This document shows, one piece after another, positions 8,341 through 17,418 of a stretch of DNA of 64,000 nucleotides. The notes beneath the pieces are model-generated. The model had not been told where the DNA came from. It saw only the letters and a list, made by a program, of their open reading frames with translations, and did no database searches. Position numbers and translations under genes: made by a program. Position 1 is the first letter of the stretch, and the number at the start of each line of letters is the position of its first letter. The stretch is taken from positions 62,001 to 126,000 of IMG/VR virus record IMGVR_UViG_3300045747_000054. One strand, given 5' to 3'. This stretch comes from a virus.

Positions 8341-8831
8341 TTGTGAAATCCCATGTGTTTTAGCCATCCAATTGTGGTTTGTGCATCAGTATGTAGGATA
8401 CCTAAACCTCCAGCATTTTTCCATTCATCAATATTCTGTTTCCAGTCATCGATAAGAACGTTTGGCTTTCCATCTGGTCCTATGGCATAATGCTTCTTGT
8501 TCTGTCTTGCCACACAATGAAAGTGACTTGGAGGAACCTTAGTATACTTTAGGTTCCACTGCCACTTCTCATGCTTCGAATCCTTTTCATCCCAATCAGC
8601 ATAGGCAGTCAGAATGTTAGGATCGAAGTTCTTCAGAAATCCCCACAACAGATCGAAGTCTCTGGTAGGAGGAAGATTAGCCCAAAATGCCTTTGCCTTA
8701 TGGACTGCCGTATATTTATCTTTTCCATTCCAATGAGGGGCATCAGGATAGTGACCAGTCACATCTCTGAAACCCCTACGGAAATCTACGATGACACCAT
8801 CAAAATCTACGTATAATATAGCTGGTCCCAT
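8337..8831 (-). CDS. HAD-superfamily phosphatase (5'-nucleotidase-like)
   Basis: Starts MGPAILYVDFDGVIVDF, with the HAD motif I DxDG(V) at residues about 9-12 (nucleophile and acid Asp). LTAYADW is a candidate motif II region and LIDDWKQN the DD motif IV. The layout matches phage and bacterial proteins related to 5'(3')-deoxyribonucleotidases, which dephosphorylate nucleotides. 164 residues is normal for this class. No packaging leader, unlike the second HAD protein at 17605-18228. Confidence 0.85.
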   Translation of the reverse strand: MGPAILYVDFDGVIVDFRRGFRDVTGHYPDAPHWNGKDKYTAVHKAKAFWANLPPTRDFDLLWGFLKNFDPNILTAYADWDEKDSKHEKWQWNLKYTKVPPSHFHCVARQNKKHYAIGPDGKPNVLIDDWKQNIDEWKNAGGLGILHTDAQTTIGWLKHMGFHK

Positions 8832-8833
8832 TC

Positions 8834-11563
8834 TTACTGGCTTCTGGTTGTCAGTGTTGGTTCTACATCAACGGCATGTGCCTTTGATCCAGTTGCAGTA
8901 CGTCCACGCTTGTTTCCGAGATACTTCCTTCTCATTCTGGACTTGGTGCCTTCATCCTTCTCGCCAACCTTTAGTTCTTCTTCCACAGTCTCTTCCTTCA
9001 CGATTTTGTGAAGATGCTGGTGGAACATACGAGCAGTAGATCCTGGTGCAGTCTTGGACTTACGATATCCTAGTTCCTTCGCAAAGTCATGAAGACGCTG
9101 GACCTGATCTGATCTTAGGGTATGGAAATCCACTCCGCGTGAACCAGACTTTTCTAGAGCGGCTTCTGCTTCTGGCTTTGTAATTTTGGATTCTTCGACC
9201 TGTTCTACATCTTCGTTAGTTCTTGGTAATGCTTTTCCAGTTTTTCTATCGATCTTAGTACCATGCATAAGTCTTGCAACAATACGAGTTCCTAGACGAT
9301 CTATTGGACCTGTAGAATTAGCATGAACTTTTTCCCATGCCTTATCATCTTTTTTTACACTATCCACAGACTCTCCATAAGTTCTGCCTCTTCCCATAGA
9401 AGCACCCATCATTCCTACGAAATCACCCATGTGACTTCCACCGAATGACTTACGGTTATCCTGTGCTGCCGCCATGATCTCACCACGCTTGTGCTTCTCG
9501 GCGGCAGTGGCGATGTGTGACAATCTGCTCTTCTTTTCGGCATCAGAAAGTTCTGGCTTCTTGACAGTCTTTCCTGCCTGTGTCTTGGAGATCGTAGTCT
9601 TCTCGGCTGGCTTCACACCAGAACGTGCTGCAAGTCTTGCTTGCATTGCCTTGGAAAGCTTGCCACGCATTAGAGTTGCACTCTTGTTTCCGAAACGTGA
9701 TGCTTCGTGAATTCCACTAGCAATATCATCATACTTGCTTGCTGCCTTATTATGTGATCTTATCTTCTTTCGATCACTCTCTGATGGCTTAGAAAATTCA
9801 TGATCCATACGAATCTCTTTAGCAGCATAATCGTGATCTGCTGCACGGGAATCAGCAACTTTCTTGCCGTAGAATGGTAGGAATTTTCTCTTTAGCCTTT
9901 CAACACCTTGAGCCTCTGATAGTTCCTTAGAATGAATGTTGTAATAGGATGTTCCATGATTGTGTGTGATCACAACATGATCTTTACCATGCATACCAAT
10001 GCTATTTGGAGTATGACCAGCAGCAGATACTTCATCAAGTTCCACTTCCACACCTTCTCTGGTATAATACTTTCCAGTATGCTGATTGTATTCATAATCT
10101 CCAGTACGTGGAGCCTTATCTGATTCTTTTGGTTCGTCTCTCTTGATTTCTGTCTTTGCAAGTGCCTTGATCTTCTTCTTGAAGAACGAGAAACCTTCAT
10201 CAATATGGTTTACATCGTGTTCATATCCATGTGTCTTTAGTGTATGGAATACGTCATGACCATCACGCTTTTCCTTAGCCGCAATCATGTGATGATACGC
10301 AGAAACTTTACCAGGTCCGCGAGATCCCTTACTCACATGGAATGTGGTTAGATATGGGTGAGTATGAACTTCAATCTGGTGAAAATTGTCACTGTGCTTT
10401 GTGTGACTATATGTTGATGTGTTTCCATTAAAACGATTGCGAACATGGCTGGCTTTGAATACAGGATGCTTGATCAATGCTCTGAATATAGCCTTTGGAA
10501 CTGCATCATGAAGTTCTCTGTCAGTATTCAGTTTTACTGCTTCTGGTCTTTTGTATGGTTCGATTGATTCGTTGATTGCTTCATTATTTTCATGATCATA
10601 GGAACCAACACGAACATGCTTGCCATCAACAACCTTTAGTGCGCGTGTTGTCTTTGGAGATTCTGGATCATCACTTTTGAAAACCTTAGCACCTTTCTTT
10701 TCCATTTCTTTTCGCCATGTATCATGATCTTCGTTCACCTTGATCTTCTTTGCGAGCTTCTTGTTGGCTTTCCAAAGACCAGAGATTCTTGTGCCAATCT
10801 TCTTGGTTGGAGTATTCTCTGCATTGGTCTTTTCAATATAGGACTTTAGAGTACCTTTTGAGAGTTCATCAAGATTTTCTTCTGCCACTCTAGTAACAAC
10901 ACCATTCTTGATGGTTACTGGATTGCCATTGTGATCTGTCATGGTGTGCTTGATCTCGCCTTTATGAGAAACGACAGCCTTCACTGTCTTCGCGTATTGC
11001 TTGTTCAAGATCTTTGCGGTATCTTTTTTCATCTTATCGGCAGAAATAAGCTTTCCCTTCTGAGGCTTTCCCTTATACATGTCGTCGTCTTCGCGAGTTC
11101 CTTTGTATCCTTCTGAGTCATATTCAAGGACAGTTTCTTCAGCTATTCCATGTATCTGATTTTGAATATGATCTACTTCATTTACTGGTTTCTTCACACC
11201 ATTGATGATATCTCTCAAAGAACGAGGATCATATGGCTTCTTCTTTGGGCGAGTTGTTCCATCTTCATGACCCAATTCATGATTTAATTCAGATCTTTTG
11301 AAATTACTGCGACTCTTGCCGAATACATCACCACGATTTGCACCCCATGCTTCTGCTACAGGACGCTCCAACTGCTTTCCACCATTTCTTCTGTAATGCA
11401 ATACAGTAACGGCATCGTTGACCTGATCAGCATATTTTGAGTGTGCCGCACGATCACCCATTCCGTGGGCATTGTATCTTGCTTCACCAGCATCTTTTAT
11501 GATGTAGTGAAGTTCTGCGTCTGACTTGCTGTGGTATGGATGACCTTTTAGTGGTGTTCTCAT
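8834..11563 (-). CDS. Giant predicted internal head polyprotein
   Basis: 909 residues, very rich in Lys, His, Ala, Ser and Glu, with few long hydrophobic stretches. The N-terminus (MRTPLKGHPYHSKSDAELHY then a DAGEARYNAHG helix and VLHYRRNGG) is a compact module of its own. gp21-type (I/L)-x-E sites recur along the chain: IAE 140-142, LDE 231-233, then INE, IDE, LDE and LSE, usually at breaks between modules. LDELSKGTLKSYIEK at 231-245 is the same cassette that is repeated three times in the next upstream gene. I infer a prohead polyprotein cut into several packaged pieces. No enzyme motif is recognised. Confidence 0.8.
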   Translation of the reverse strand: MRTPLKGHPYHSKSDAELHYIIKDAGEARYNAHGMGDRAAHSKYADQVNDAVTVLHYRRNGGKQLERPVAEAWGANRGDVFGKSRSNFKRSELNHELGHEDGTTRPKKKPYDPRSLRDIINGVKKPVNEVDHIQNQIHGIAEETVLEYDSEGYKGTREDDDMYKGKPQKGKLISADKMKKDTAKILNKQYAKTVKAVVSHKGEIKHTMTDHNGNPVTIKNGVVTRVAEENLDELSKGTLKSYIEKTNAENTPTKKIGTRISGLWKANKKLAKKIKVNEDHDTWRKEMEKKGAKVFKSDDPESPKTTRALKVVDGKHVRVGSYDHENNEAINESIEPYKRPEAVKLNTDRELHDAVPKAIFRALIKHPVFKASHVRNRFNGNTSTYSHTKHSDNFHQIEVHTHPYLTTFHVSKGSRGPGKVSAYHHMIAAKEKRDGHDVFHTLKTHGYEHDVNHIDEGFSFFKKKIKALAKTEIKRDEPKESDKAPRTGDYEYNQHTGKYYTREGVEVELDEVSAAGHTPNSIGMHGKDHVVITHNHGTSYYNIHSKELSEAQGVERLKRKFLPFYGKKVADSRAADHDYAAKEIRMDHEFSKPSESDRKKIRSHNKAASKYDDIASGIHEASRFGNKSATLMRGKLSKAMQARLAARSGVKPAEKTTISKTQAGKTVKKPELSDAEKKSRLSHIATAAEKHKRGEIMAAAQDNRKSFGGSHMGDFVGMMGASMGRGRTYGESVDSVKKDDKAWEKVHANSTGPIDRLGTRIVARLMHGTKIDRKTGKALPRTNEDVEQVEESKITKPEAEAALEKSGSRGVDFHTLRSDQVQRLHDFAKELGYRKSKTAPGSTARMFHQHLHKIVKEETVEEELKVGEKDEGTKSRMRRKYLGNKRGRTATGSKAHAVDVEPTLTTRSQ

Positions 11564-11567
11564 TTGA

Positions 11568-12797
11568 TTATTCCTTCGCCTTCTTTTCTTTGTTTTTCTT
11601 CAGTGCTCTGCGAGCAAGATCACGGGCAGCGGACATTCTGGTGTGTTTTGCACCAGACTTATCTGTGATTGTATCAGGAGTGCGCTTGTGCCATCCAGAA
11701 TCCTTCATCCATTCGGCAACCTGACCAAGCTTATTAGTCTTCTTGGTCTTCACTGGTGCTGGAAGAGTTGCAGAGTAATCATTATTACTAGTGTTTCCAC
11801 CACTTAGATTATCTTCCTTGGTGAGTTCTTTCTTCTTCTGGCTATTGATTTCACGCTTCGCAGAAGCAAACATTTTTGCTTCTTTCTTTTCCTTGGCATA
11901 CTTCGCCTGAACTTCTGGTGGATTCCAAGAAACACTTTTCTTGACTTCATCAAGTTCTTCTCTATCGCCTCTATATGGCTTCTTATTTCCAAGAAGCTTA
12001 TCTCCTGCTGTAGCAAGACCTTTATATCTTTTTTGTGCCTTATTGATATGGTTGTCCCATTCTCCTTTACTCTTCGCAGTGTTCAAAGCAGACATATGAT
12101 TTGTTAAATCTTTGCCAGCCTTATCACGATATGAAACAAGTGTGGACTTCTTGAGTTCATCAATCTGAACTTCTTCCTTGGCAAGCTTTCCAGCAGCCTT
12201 CTTGATTCCCTGAACACGCATGAATGCCTTATGATCTTCCTTCTCTCCATCATCCTTGCCTTTCTCGTCATCTACATGAAGATGGAGTGCGTGCTTCCAG
12301 CCACCTTCTGATGCCTTGTCTACGGCACTATCTGATGCCTTCTTGATATACGAAGCAAGTGTAGACTTATTGAGTTCATCAATCTGAACTTCTTTCTTAG
12401 CAAGTTTATCAACTGCCACATGAACACCATGAAGTCTCTTGTCTGCGATATCAGCGTCTTTATTAGAAAGTTTTTCGTTGCCCCTCTCTGAATGTCTAGC
12501 AGAAGACGCAAAGTGGTGTACTGCATCTCGCGCCGCTGCCTTTGCATATGAAGCGAGTGTGGACTTCTTGAGTTCATCAATAGATTCTACATCTTCCTTG
12601 ATGTGACTGGTGGCAGCATTCAAGTGACTTGGCTTGCCAAAATGAGGATCTGCACAGGTTGCAACCACTCTGTTTACCATAGAGTTATCCGCATGTGGTT
12701 CTGTAGGCTTATAGTCATTCAGTTTTGCTGGATGTTCTGCCATGCATTTTGCGGCTGCATCTGCAATTGATCTATTTGTCTTTGAGAATATATTCAT
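11568..12797 (-). CDS. Repeat protein with three IDEL-K-STL-SY cassettes, predicted internal head polyprotein
   Basis: 409 residues. Three near-identical cassettes are at 73-88 (IDELKKSTLASYAKAA), 139-154 (IDELNKSTLASYIKKA) and 212-227 (IDELKKSTLVSYRDKA), with a weaker LDEV at 282-285. Each begins with an I-D-E gp21-type cleavage site and follows an acidic linker ending EVQ or DVES. Between them lie about 50 residues of charged helical sequence. The C-terminus is very basic. This suggests a polyprotein processed by the prohead protease into basic peptides. It is in one operon with the 909-residue protein. Confidence 0.8.
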   Translation of the reverse strand: MNIFSKTNRSIADAAAKCMAEHPAKLNDYKPTEPHADNSMVNRVVATCADPHFGKPSHLNAATSHIKEDVESIDELKKSTLASYAKAAARDAVHHFASSARHSERGNEKLSNKDADIADKRLHGVHVAVDKLAKKEVQIDELNKSTLASYIKKASDSAVDKASEGGWKHALHLHVDDEKGKDDGEKEDHKAFMRVQGIKKAAGKLAKEEVQIDELKKSTLVSYRDKAGKDLTNHMSALNTAKSKGEWDNHINKAQKRYKGLATAGDKLLGNKKPYRGDREELDEVKKSVSWNPPEVQAKYAKEKKEAKMFASAKREINSQKKKELTKEDNLSGGNTSNNDYSATLPAPVKTKKTNKLGQVAEWMKDSGWHKRTPDTITDKSGAKHTRMSAARDLARRALKKNKEKKAKE

Positions 12798-12800
12798 TTC

Positions 12801-13322
12801 TTATTCGCCTTTGAGTGTGGATTCGATCATCCATTCTAGTTTTTTGTGTGCGTCGATACGATCCTGTAGGAAATTCGACAATCCGACTTCTTCTGCATGT
12901 TCTGCTAATTCGAAACATTCTTTAAGGTTATACAGAAACACCTTATTATCAAATTCTAGTCTGTTCAAGAGTGTTACGGCACCAGTTCCACCTAGATTTC
13001 CTTCAATCGTGGAAAGATTCAAAAGATCCTTGATGTAAAGAGGAACCAGACCATTGATGATACGAATGCGTTCCGCAATGTCATCAAGTTCTTCATAAAC
13101 CTGAGTATAGACCTTCTCAAAGAATGAATGATACTGAGGGAAGTTGGATCCAACTATATTCCAGTGTGCCGAGTGGGCATCATAATAGAACACATAGCCA
13201 TTTGCAAGAAGAACTTTTAGTCTTTCAATCAAATGTGCGCGTGGGTCTGGAGTGAATGCCATAGCAGTTTCTACTGCTTCCTTCATGCTCTTGTTGATCT
13301 TGTTTGCGCTTAAGTAATTCAT
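12801..13322 (-). CDS. Dps/ferritin-like protein
   Basis: A Dps-family miniferritin, which in bacteria oxidises and stores iron and binds or shields DNA. The ferroxidase pattern is present: H53 in SAHWNIVG, H65, E69, D80 and E84 (LDDIAER), corresponding to E. coli Dps H51, H63, D67, D78, E82, with Asp-to-Glu at the third site. 173 residues is the normal Dps length. It has no canonical packaging leader. It sits between the internal-protein block and a P-loop protein, so a role in protecting incoming or packaged DNA is plausible but inferred. Confidence 0.9.
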   Translation of the reverse strand: MNYLSANKINKSMKEAVETAMAFTPDPRAHLIERLKVLLANGYVFYYDAHSAHWNIVGSNFPQYHSFFEKVYTQVYEELDDIAERIRIINGLVPLYIKDLLNLSTIEGNLGGTGAVTLLNRLEFDNKVFLYNLKECFELAEHAEEVGLSNFLQDRIDAHKKLEWMIESTLKGE

Positions 13323-13326
13323 GGTA

Positions 13327-14475
13327 TTATCCTATCTCTTCTGTTCTTATTTTTGTCGAGATCTTTTCTCTGAGTTTATCAAAGGAAGTTCCCTCGGCAG
13401 TCTGTCCCCAAGGTCCGACTAGACCAGAGTTACCAAGATTTACAGTATTGTAGAGTGGCTTGAGTTCGGTAGACCCCGGAAGAAGCTTCTTCTTTTTGAT
13501 CTTTTCGGCTTCTGCTACACTAGAAACACCCATAGATCCAACTGCAACAGAACCCGCTCTGTCATAGTTGGATGGTGTGTTGGTTACTTTGGCGACTTTT
13601 TTGGTGCCTTCTTTTTTGCTGCCGACTTTTTCTTCGCAGACTTCTTCTTTGGCTTTTTTGATGGAATTTCTAACGTGTCTATGTAATCCTTCTGCTGCGT
13701 AGGTTCTCTCGGAAGTTGAAGCGTTTGCAACACTCGTTCCTCCAGTTCTCTCAGTGGCTGGATTCTGTCCACACTTACAAGCCCCATTGCACGTTTTGCA
13801 GCGTGGCTTAGTTGCTTCATCAGCTTCTTGATAGGTTCTAACATTGTTTGTTCCTTGACCTGGTGTTATTGCTTTGGCAAATGCGGCAGTTTCGTCCGTG
13901 CCTACTTCCAACACACGTTCTGCAATCCATGCTAGTGCAGCTTCATTCTTAGGCATCTTTGAAAGAAATGCAGAGACAGTTTCTGTCAACTCTAACAGCC
14001 AACTTGCTATCTCTTTATTCTTCTGTTCGTTTACGTTTGAGAAGTTATTGGAATTATCGTAAATAGCAAAGGCATCAAACATCTCAGTGAATTGATGAAC
14101 GTTTGATAATGCACATTGATATTTATGCTTACGAACACTCTCATTAAATGTTTTTGCACCGCGTGATATCCTCTTGTCATTTCTACTCTTTGATTCCTCA
14201 TCGGTGGTATACACATAGATCATTGCAGTGTCATAACCCATAGATTCTAGGACTGCCTTGGATACGAGAACCTTATCTAGATTCTCTGCATTTCCATTGA
14301 CAATGACTGATGGAAAGCTATGCAATTCTTCAATGTTTGTTCCTTTAACAATGGCATTGAAAACTCTCTCCATAGAAACTTCTTTCAGATTATGCTCGTT
14401 TAGAGTCGAGTGAATGAGAAAGTCCTTCCCACTCCCTGGTCCGCCAACGAGGAATATTGCTTTAAAGTGATTCAT
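13327..14475 (-). CDS. P-loop kinase-like protein with long Cys-containing C-terminal region
   Basis: Walker A GGPGSGKD at residues 11-18, followed by a small NTPase domain of about 150 residues with TTDEESKSRNDKR typical of nucleotide/polynucleotide kinase or zeta-like folds. Residues about 175-382 are of different character: CKTCNGACKCG (C226, C229, C233, C235) may bind zinc, then a Ser/Gly/Lys-rich tail. IAE near residue 184-186 is a possible gp21 site. No packaging leader. The gene overlaps the CTS nucleotidyltransferase gene by 4 bases. A polynucleotide 5'-kinase role would fit its ligase and phosphatase neighbours but is not proven. Confidence 0.75.
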   Translation of the reverse strand: MNHFKAIFLVGGPGSGKDFLIHSTLNEHNLKEVSMERVFNAIVKGTNIEELHSFPSVIVNGNAENLDKVLVSKAVLESMGYDTAMIYVYTTDEESKSRNDKRISRGAKTFNESVRKHKYQCALSNVHQFTEMFDAFAIYDNSNNFSNVNEQKNKEIASWLLELTETVSAFLSKMPKNEAALAWIAERVLEVGTDETAAFAKAITPGQGTNNVRTYQEADEATKPRCKTCNGACKCGQNPATERTGGTSVANASTSERTYAAEGLHRHVRNSIKKAKEEVCEEKVGSKKEGTKKVAKVTNTPSNYDRAGSVAVGSMGVSSVAEAEKIKKKKLLPGSTELKPLYNTVNLGNSGLVGPWGQTAEGTSFDKLREKISTKIRTEEIG

Positions 14476-15932
14476 TTTCTTTTAACCGATAGTTTACCAG
14501 ATTTCATTGCTGTTTGAATTTTCGACATATGCTGTTGAGCTTCTTTCTTAGTAAAGGCAGATCCCAAATGTTTGTGGAAAGTATTTAGATCACCAGCAGA
14601 AGCTGCTGTTCGCATCTTGGTTCCAGACATTCCGTGACTTCTCTCTGAATTTTCTGGAGTATGAACATGAACCTCGTCAAAATGCTTGCCGTGCATTTCT
14701 TTGATTTTTCCGGCAGCAAGAGAGTGCTTCAACTTCTCGGCAAAATCCAGTCTATCCGCTCCGACTAATAGGTGTAGGACTTTCTTACCAGTCTTTGGAA
14801 GAGATGCATGTGCTGCGGCAATCGTCTCTCCACCAGACTTTACTACATGAGTATTTAGATCCTTGTGTCCCCATTGTTTATGGAGTATATCTGATCTTTC
14901 TTTTGGTGAATACAAGTCAGACTTGGATGATATTCCAATATGCTTTGTACCGGGAAGTTTCTTCATTGCTCCACCCAAATCTAGAGCATGACCCATGTGC
15001 GAAATAGGAGAAAATCCAGTCAATGGAACTACTGATGTATGATGTACTTCATCTGATTCTTTGATTAGGTCTTTTGTACCCAATGTTTTCTTCAAGTGCT
15101 GTAGGGCAGCGGTGTGATCACCTTTCTTCTTTCCCATGTCATCCTTGAATTTATCATAGATTTCTTGATGACGGCTAGGATTTATATGCTTCTTGATTAG
15201 GTCAGAGACTCCAACGAAAGAATGTACCTTCTTGTGGTTTGCATCTTTTCCGAATAGAGTGTGTGAAACTTCATCAGGATCATTTGTGCCGGGCTTGGAT
15301 TCATCGGTTCTTGAACGAAGTCCGTGAGTGATAGAGAATTTATGGACACTTCCACCTGCCGCATTCAAGAGTGTCTTGTGGTGCATTCCCTTAATACCAT
15401 GCTTGGTATCTTCCCAACTAGAACTGTGAGCAAACTGTTCACCTTTTGTTGGCTCGTCCTTGTGGTAATCTGCTGCTTCGAAATCGAACTGGTGATGGGC
15501 ACCATTATTATGCCTCATTACTGCCGACACTTCATTGCCATGTTTCTTAGTACCGACTACAGTATAATTACCAAACTTCTTACCTGTGGTAAGGTGCTTG
15601 GCAAGTGCTTCTTTGTGTTCTTTTGGAATCTGAGCGTCGATGTCACCAGTATTTGGCTTGTGGTGTGCATATTCTGCATCTGGAATGTGTTGATTCATCA
15701 AATGCTTGGTTGAACCGGCAAACGCCGATCCTGAGAATAATGCCTTCTTACCTTTTCCGAAAAGGTGTTCGCCGTGTTCTTTATGAAAAGAATCGTGTAT
15801 CGCGCCTAGTGTTTTGTGAATTTCAGCGGCAGTGCCATCTCTTGATTTTTCAGTGACATGAATTGGATCGGCACCTACTGCGCCAATTTTTATATTGCCA
15901 CCTTCTTTTAGAAATTGCTTAAATGTATACAT
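14472..15932 (-). CDS. Two-domain nucleotidyltransferase with capsid-targeting leader
   Basis: 486 residues. Leader MYTFKQFLKEG has an L-K-E|G gp21-type site. Residues about 55-160 look like a Pol-beta-type nucleotidyltransferase: GSAFAGST at 68-75, GDID with D97/D99, and a later FDFE. Residues about 298-450 look like a HIGH-superfamily nucleotidylyltransferase: HMGH at 312-315 and SGTKMR at 436-441 (the ISSTxxR-type motif). Between them I-K-E|S at 290-293 is another gp21-type site exactly at the domain boundary, so maturation could release two enzymes. Substrates are unknown. The gene overlaps its neighbours by 1-4 bases. Confidence 0.8.
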   Translation of the reverse strand: MYTFKQFLKEGGNIKIGAVGADPIHVTEKSRDGTAAEIHKTLGAIHDSFHKEHGEHLFGKGKKALFSGSAFAGSTKHLMNQHIPDAEYAHHKPNTGDIDAQIPKEHKEALAKHLTTGKKFGNYTVVGTKKHGNEVSAVMRHNNGAHHQFDFEAADYHKDEPTKGEQFAHSSSWEDTKHGIKGMHHKTLLNAAGGSVHKFSITHGLRSRTDESKPGTNDPDEVSHTLFGKDANHKKVHSFVGVSDLIKKHINPSRHQEIYDKFKDDMGKKKGDHTAALQHLKKTLGTKDLIKESDEVHHTSVVPLTGFSPISHMGHALDLGGAMKKLPGTKHIGISSKSDLYSPKERSDILHKQWGHKDLNTHVVKSGGETIAAAHASLPKTGKKVLHLLVGADRLDFAEKLKHSLAAGKIKEMHGKHFDEVHVHTPENSERSHGMSGTKMRTAASAGDLNTFHKHLGSAFTKKEAQQHMSKIQTAMKSGKLSVKRK

Positions 15933-16894
15933 TACTTACTTCTCGACTTGAATTTTTCTTTGTTTGAAGAATCGGCTTTATAGTCTCTGAACGTTTGTGA
16001 AGTGACCTTGAATCTTGGAGCATCTGCGTTCTTTTCAGAAGGATGAACTACAAGACCCTCAGTTCCAGAACCCCACTTTGGTTTGATGCTCTTGGATGCA
16101 ATATGACTGTCAACTTTATGAGATACTGCATGTTTGATTTGATCAAACTTGGCTACCTCTTTCATCTTCGCTTCTTTATTCGTCTTTGTCGTTCTTGATC
16201 TCAACAAGGTATGATCCAGTTTTTGGAATTTACTATGCTCGTCTTTGACACTGACATGGGATTGTTTGTGTTCGATCTTGTCATCATCGAAATTCATCTC
16301 ACTATTAGATAGGTGCTTCTTGTGATGTTCTATATCGACATGTTGGTTTTCTGGAAGCTTGGAATGAATTACGTACTTACCGACACTTCCCATGTGATGT
16401 GGATGATACGAGGTTCCTACGAACTTGATTTCATCTTTATGTTCTTCAGAAGGTCTTGAAAGTGGCTTGTAGAATGCCTCACCTTTGACTTTGACTTCCT
16501 TGCCGGTTCTGTGATATTCAGACTTCAAATGATGCTGTAATGCCTTATTATTGAGAAGTGTAGAATGAATGTGAGCAAAGGCATCGGCAGCGGTCGAATC
16601 ATATGGCTTACCAGTCTCTTTTGCTCTCTTCTTTGCTCTGTCATGAAAATCAGATGGTTTTCTCATTTTCTCTGACCCGGATCCAGAACTTTGAGAATAA
16701 AATCCATGTTCATCATGACCAAACTGGTGAGTCATTCCGTCAGTTTTTTCGGTAACATCATGAACATGAACTTTTCCACCTTTTACAAGGTTTCCAAATT
16801 GCTCATGAGACATCGAATGAATATGAGGTAAACCCTGTCTGATAGACTCAGACAAGACTTGGTTTTCTGATAGGAATGTCTTGAATGTCTTCAT
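15932..16894 (-). CDS. Nucleic-acid-ligase-like nucleotidyltransferase with capsid-targeting leader
   Basis: 320 residues from the ATG at 16894, which overlaps the upstream stop (TAATG); an in-frame ATG at 16915 would add seven residues before the leader and is unlikely. Leader MKTFKTFLSEN carries L-S-E|N. The covalent nucleotidyltransferase motifs are visible in order: motif I EKTDGM with Lys50, KGEAFY at 138-143 (motif III-like), EGLVVH at 279-284 (motif IV) and RFKV at 294-297 (motif V). This suggests an ATP-dependent DNA or RNA ligase. The chain is unusually His-rich. Substrate is unknown; packaging is inferred from the leader. Confidence 0.8.
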   Translation of the reverse strand: MKTFKTFLSENQVLSESIRQGLPHIHSMSHEQFGNLVKGGKVHVHDVTEKTDGMTHQFGHDEHGFYSQSSGSGSEKMRKPSDFHDRAKKRAKETGKPYDSTAADAFAHIHSTLLNNKALQHHLKSEYHRTGKEVKVKGEAFYKPLSRPSEEHKDEIKFVGTSYHPHHMGSVGKYVIHSKLPENQHVDIEHHKKHLSNSEMNFDDDKIEHKQSHVSVKDEHSKFQKLDHTLLRSRTTKTNKEAKMKEVAKFDQIKHAVSHKVDSHIASKSIKPKWGSGTEGLVVHPSEKNADAPRFKVTSQTFRDYKADSSNKEKFKSRSK

Positions 16895-17418
16895 TACATC
16901 TTTTCTATGTGCCAACGAACACGACCTTTGCGAACCTTTTTTTCTGGCTTGTCTGCTGAGAACATAACCTTTCTCTTTTTACCTAATAGAGCATTCTGAA
17001 CATGAGGATAGTCAGCAGGATTCTGTGGCTTTCTTCTTGCTTCAAAGATTGCTCTGTTTGCCTTGGCATAGTTTCTCATGATCACGCCAGCCTGACTGTT
17101 TGCTTCATTCTCAATGTCACTTCCAGTTGCTCCAGAATCGTGTTGGATACGATTATCTAGGTTCTGTTTGTGATGCACTAATTCGTGTGCAAGAGTCCTG
17201 AAAACGTCGGCAGTATGTCTTCCTGCAATGTTCACTTTGATAGAATGGTCACTCGGAGAATAACCACCAAACGATGCATTCTCCTGTGCATGTTCCTTGT
17301 CGTCTACAAGTTCAATGCTTGGAGGATTATCCAGACCTAGATGATTGCTGGCAAAGCCCACAAAATGATCAAGATGATCATGCACGGACTCGTTTAGATA
17401 TTGCTTGAATGTTTTCAT
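16894..17418 (-). CDS. HExxH zinc metallopeptidase-like protein with capsid-targeting leader
   Basis: 174 residues. Leader MKTFKQYLNES has L-N-E|S. The zincin motif HELVH is at 78-82, followed by HKQNLD, with a downstream SDIENEANSQAG helix (Glu103/Glu105) that could give the third zinc ligand as in gluzincin/DUF4157-like peptidases. The C-terminus is basic. It could process a host or phage protein after injection; the target is unknown. The gene overlaps neighbours on both sides by one base, so it belongs to the same operon as the ligase-like and HAD proteins. Confidence 0.8.
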   Translation of the reverse strand: MKTFKQYLNESVHDHLDHFVGFASNHLGLDNPPSIELVDDKEHAQENASFGGYSPSDHSIKVNIAGRHTADVFRTLAHELVHHKQNLDNRIQHDSGATGSDIENEANSQAGVIMRNYAKANRAIFEARRKPQNPADYPHVQNALLGKKRKVMFSADKPEKKVRKGRVRWHIEKM

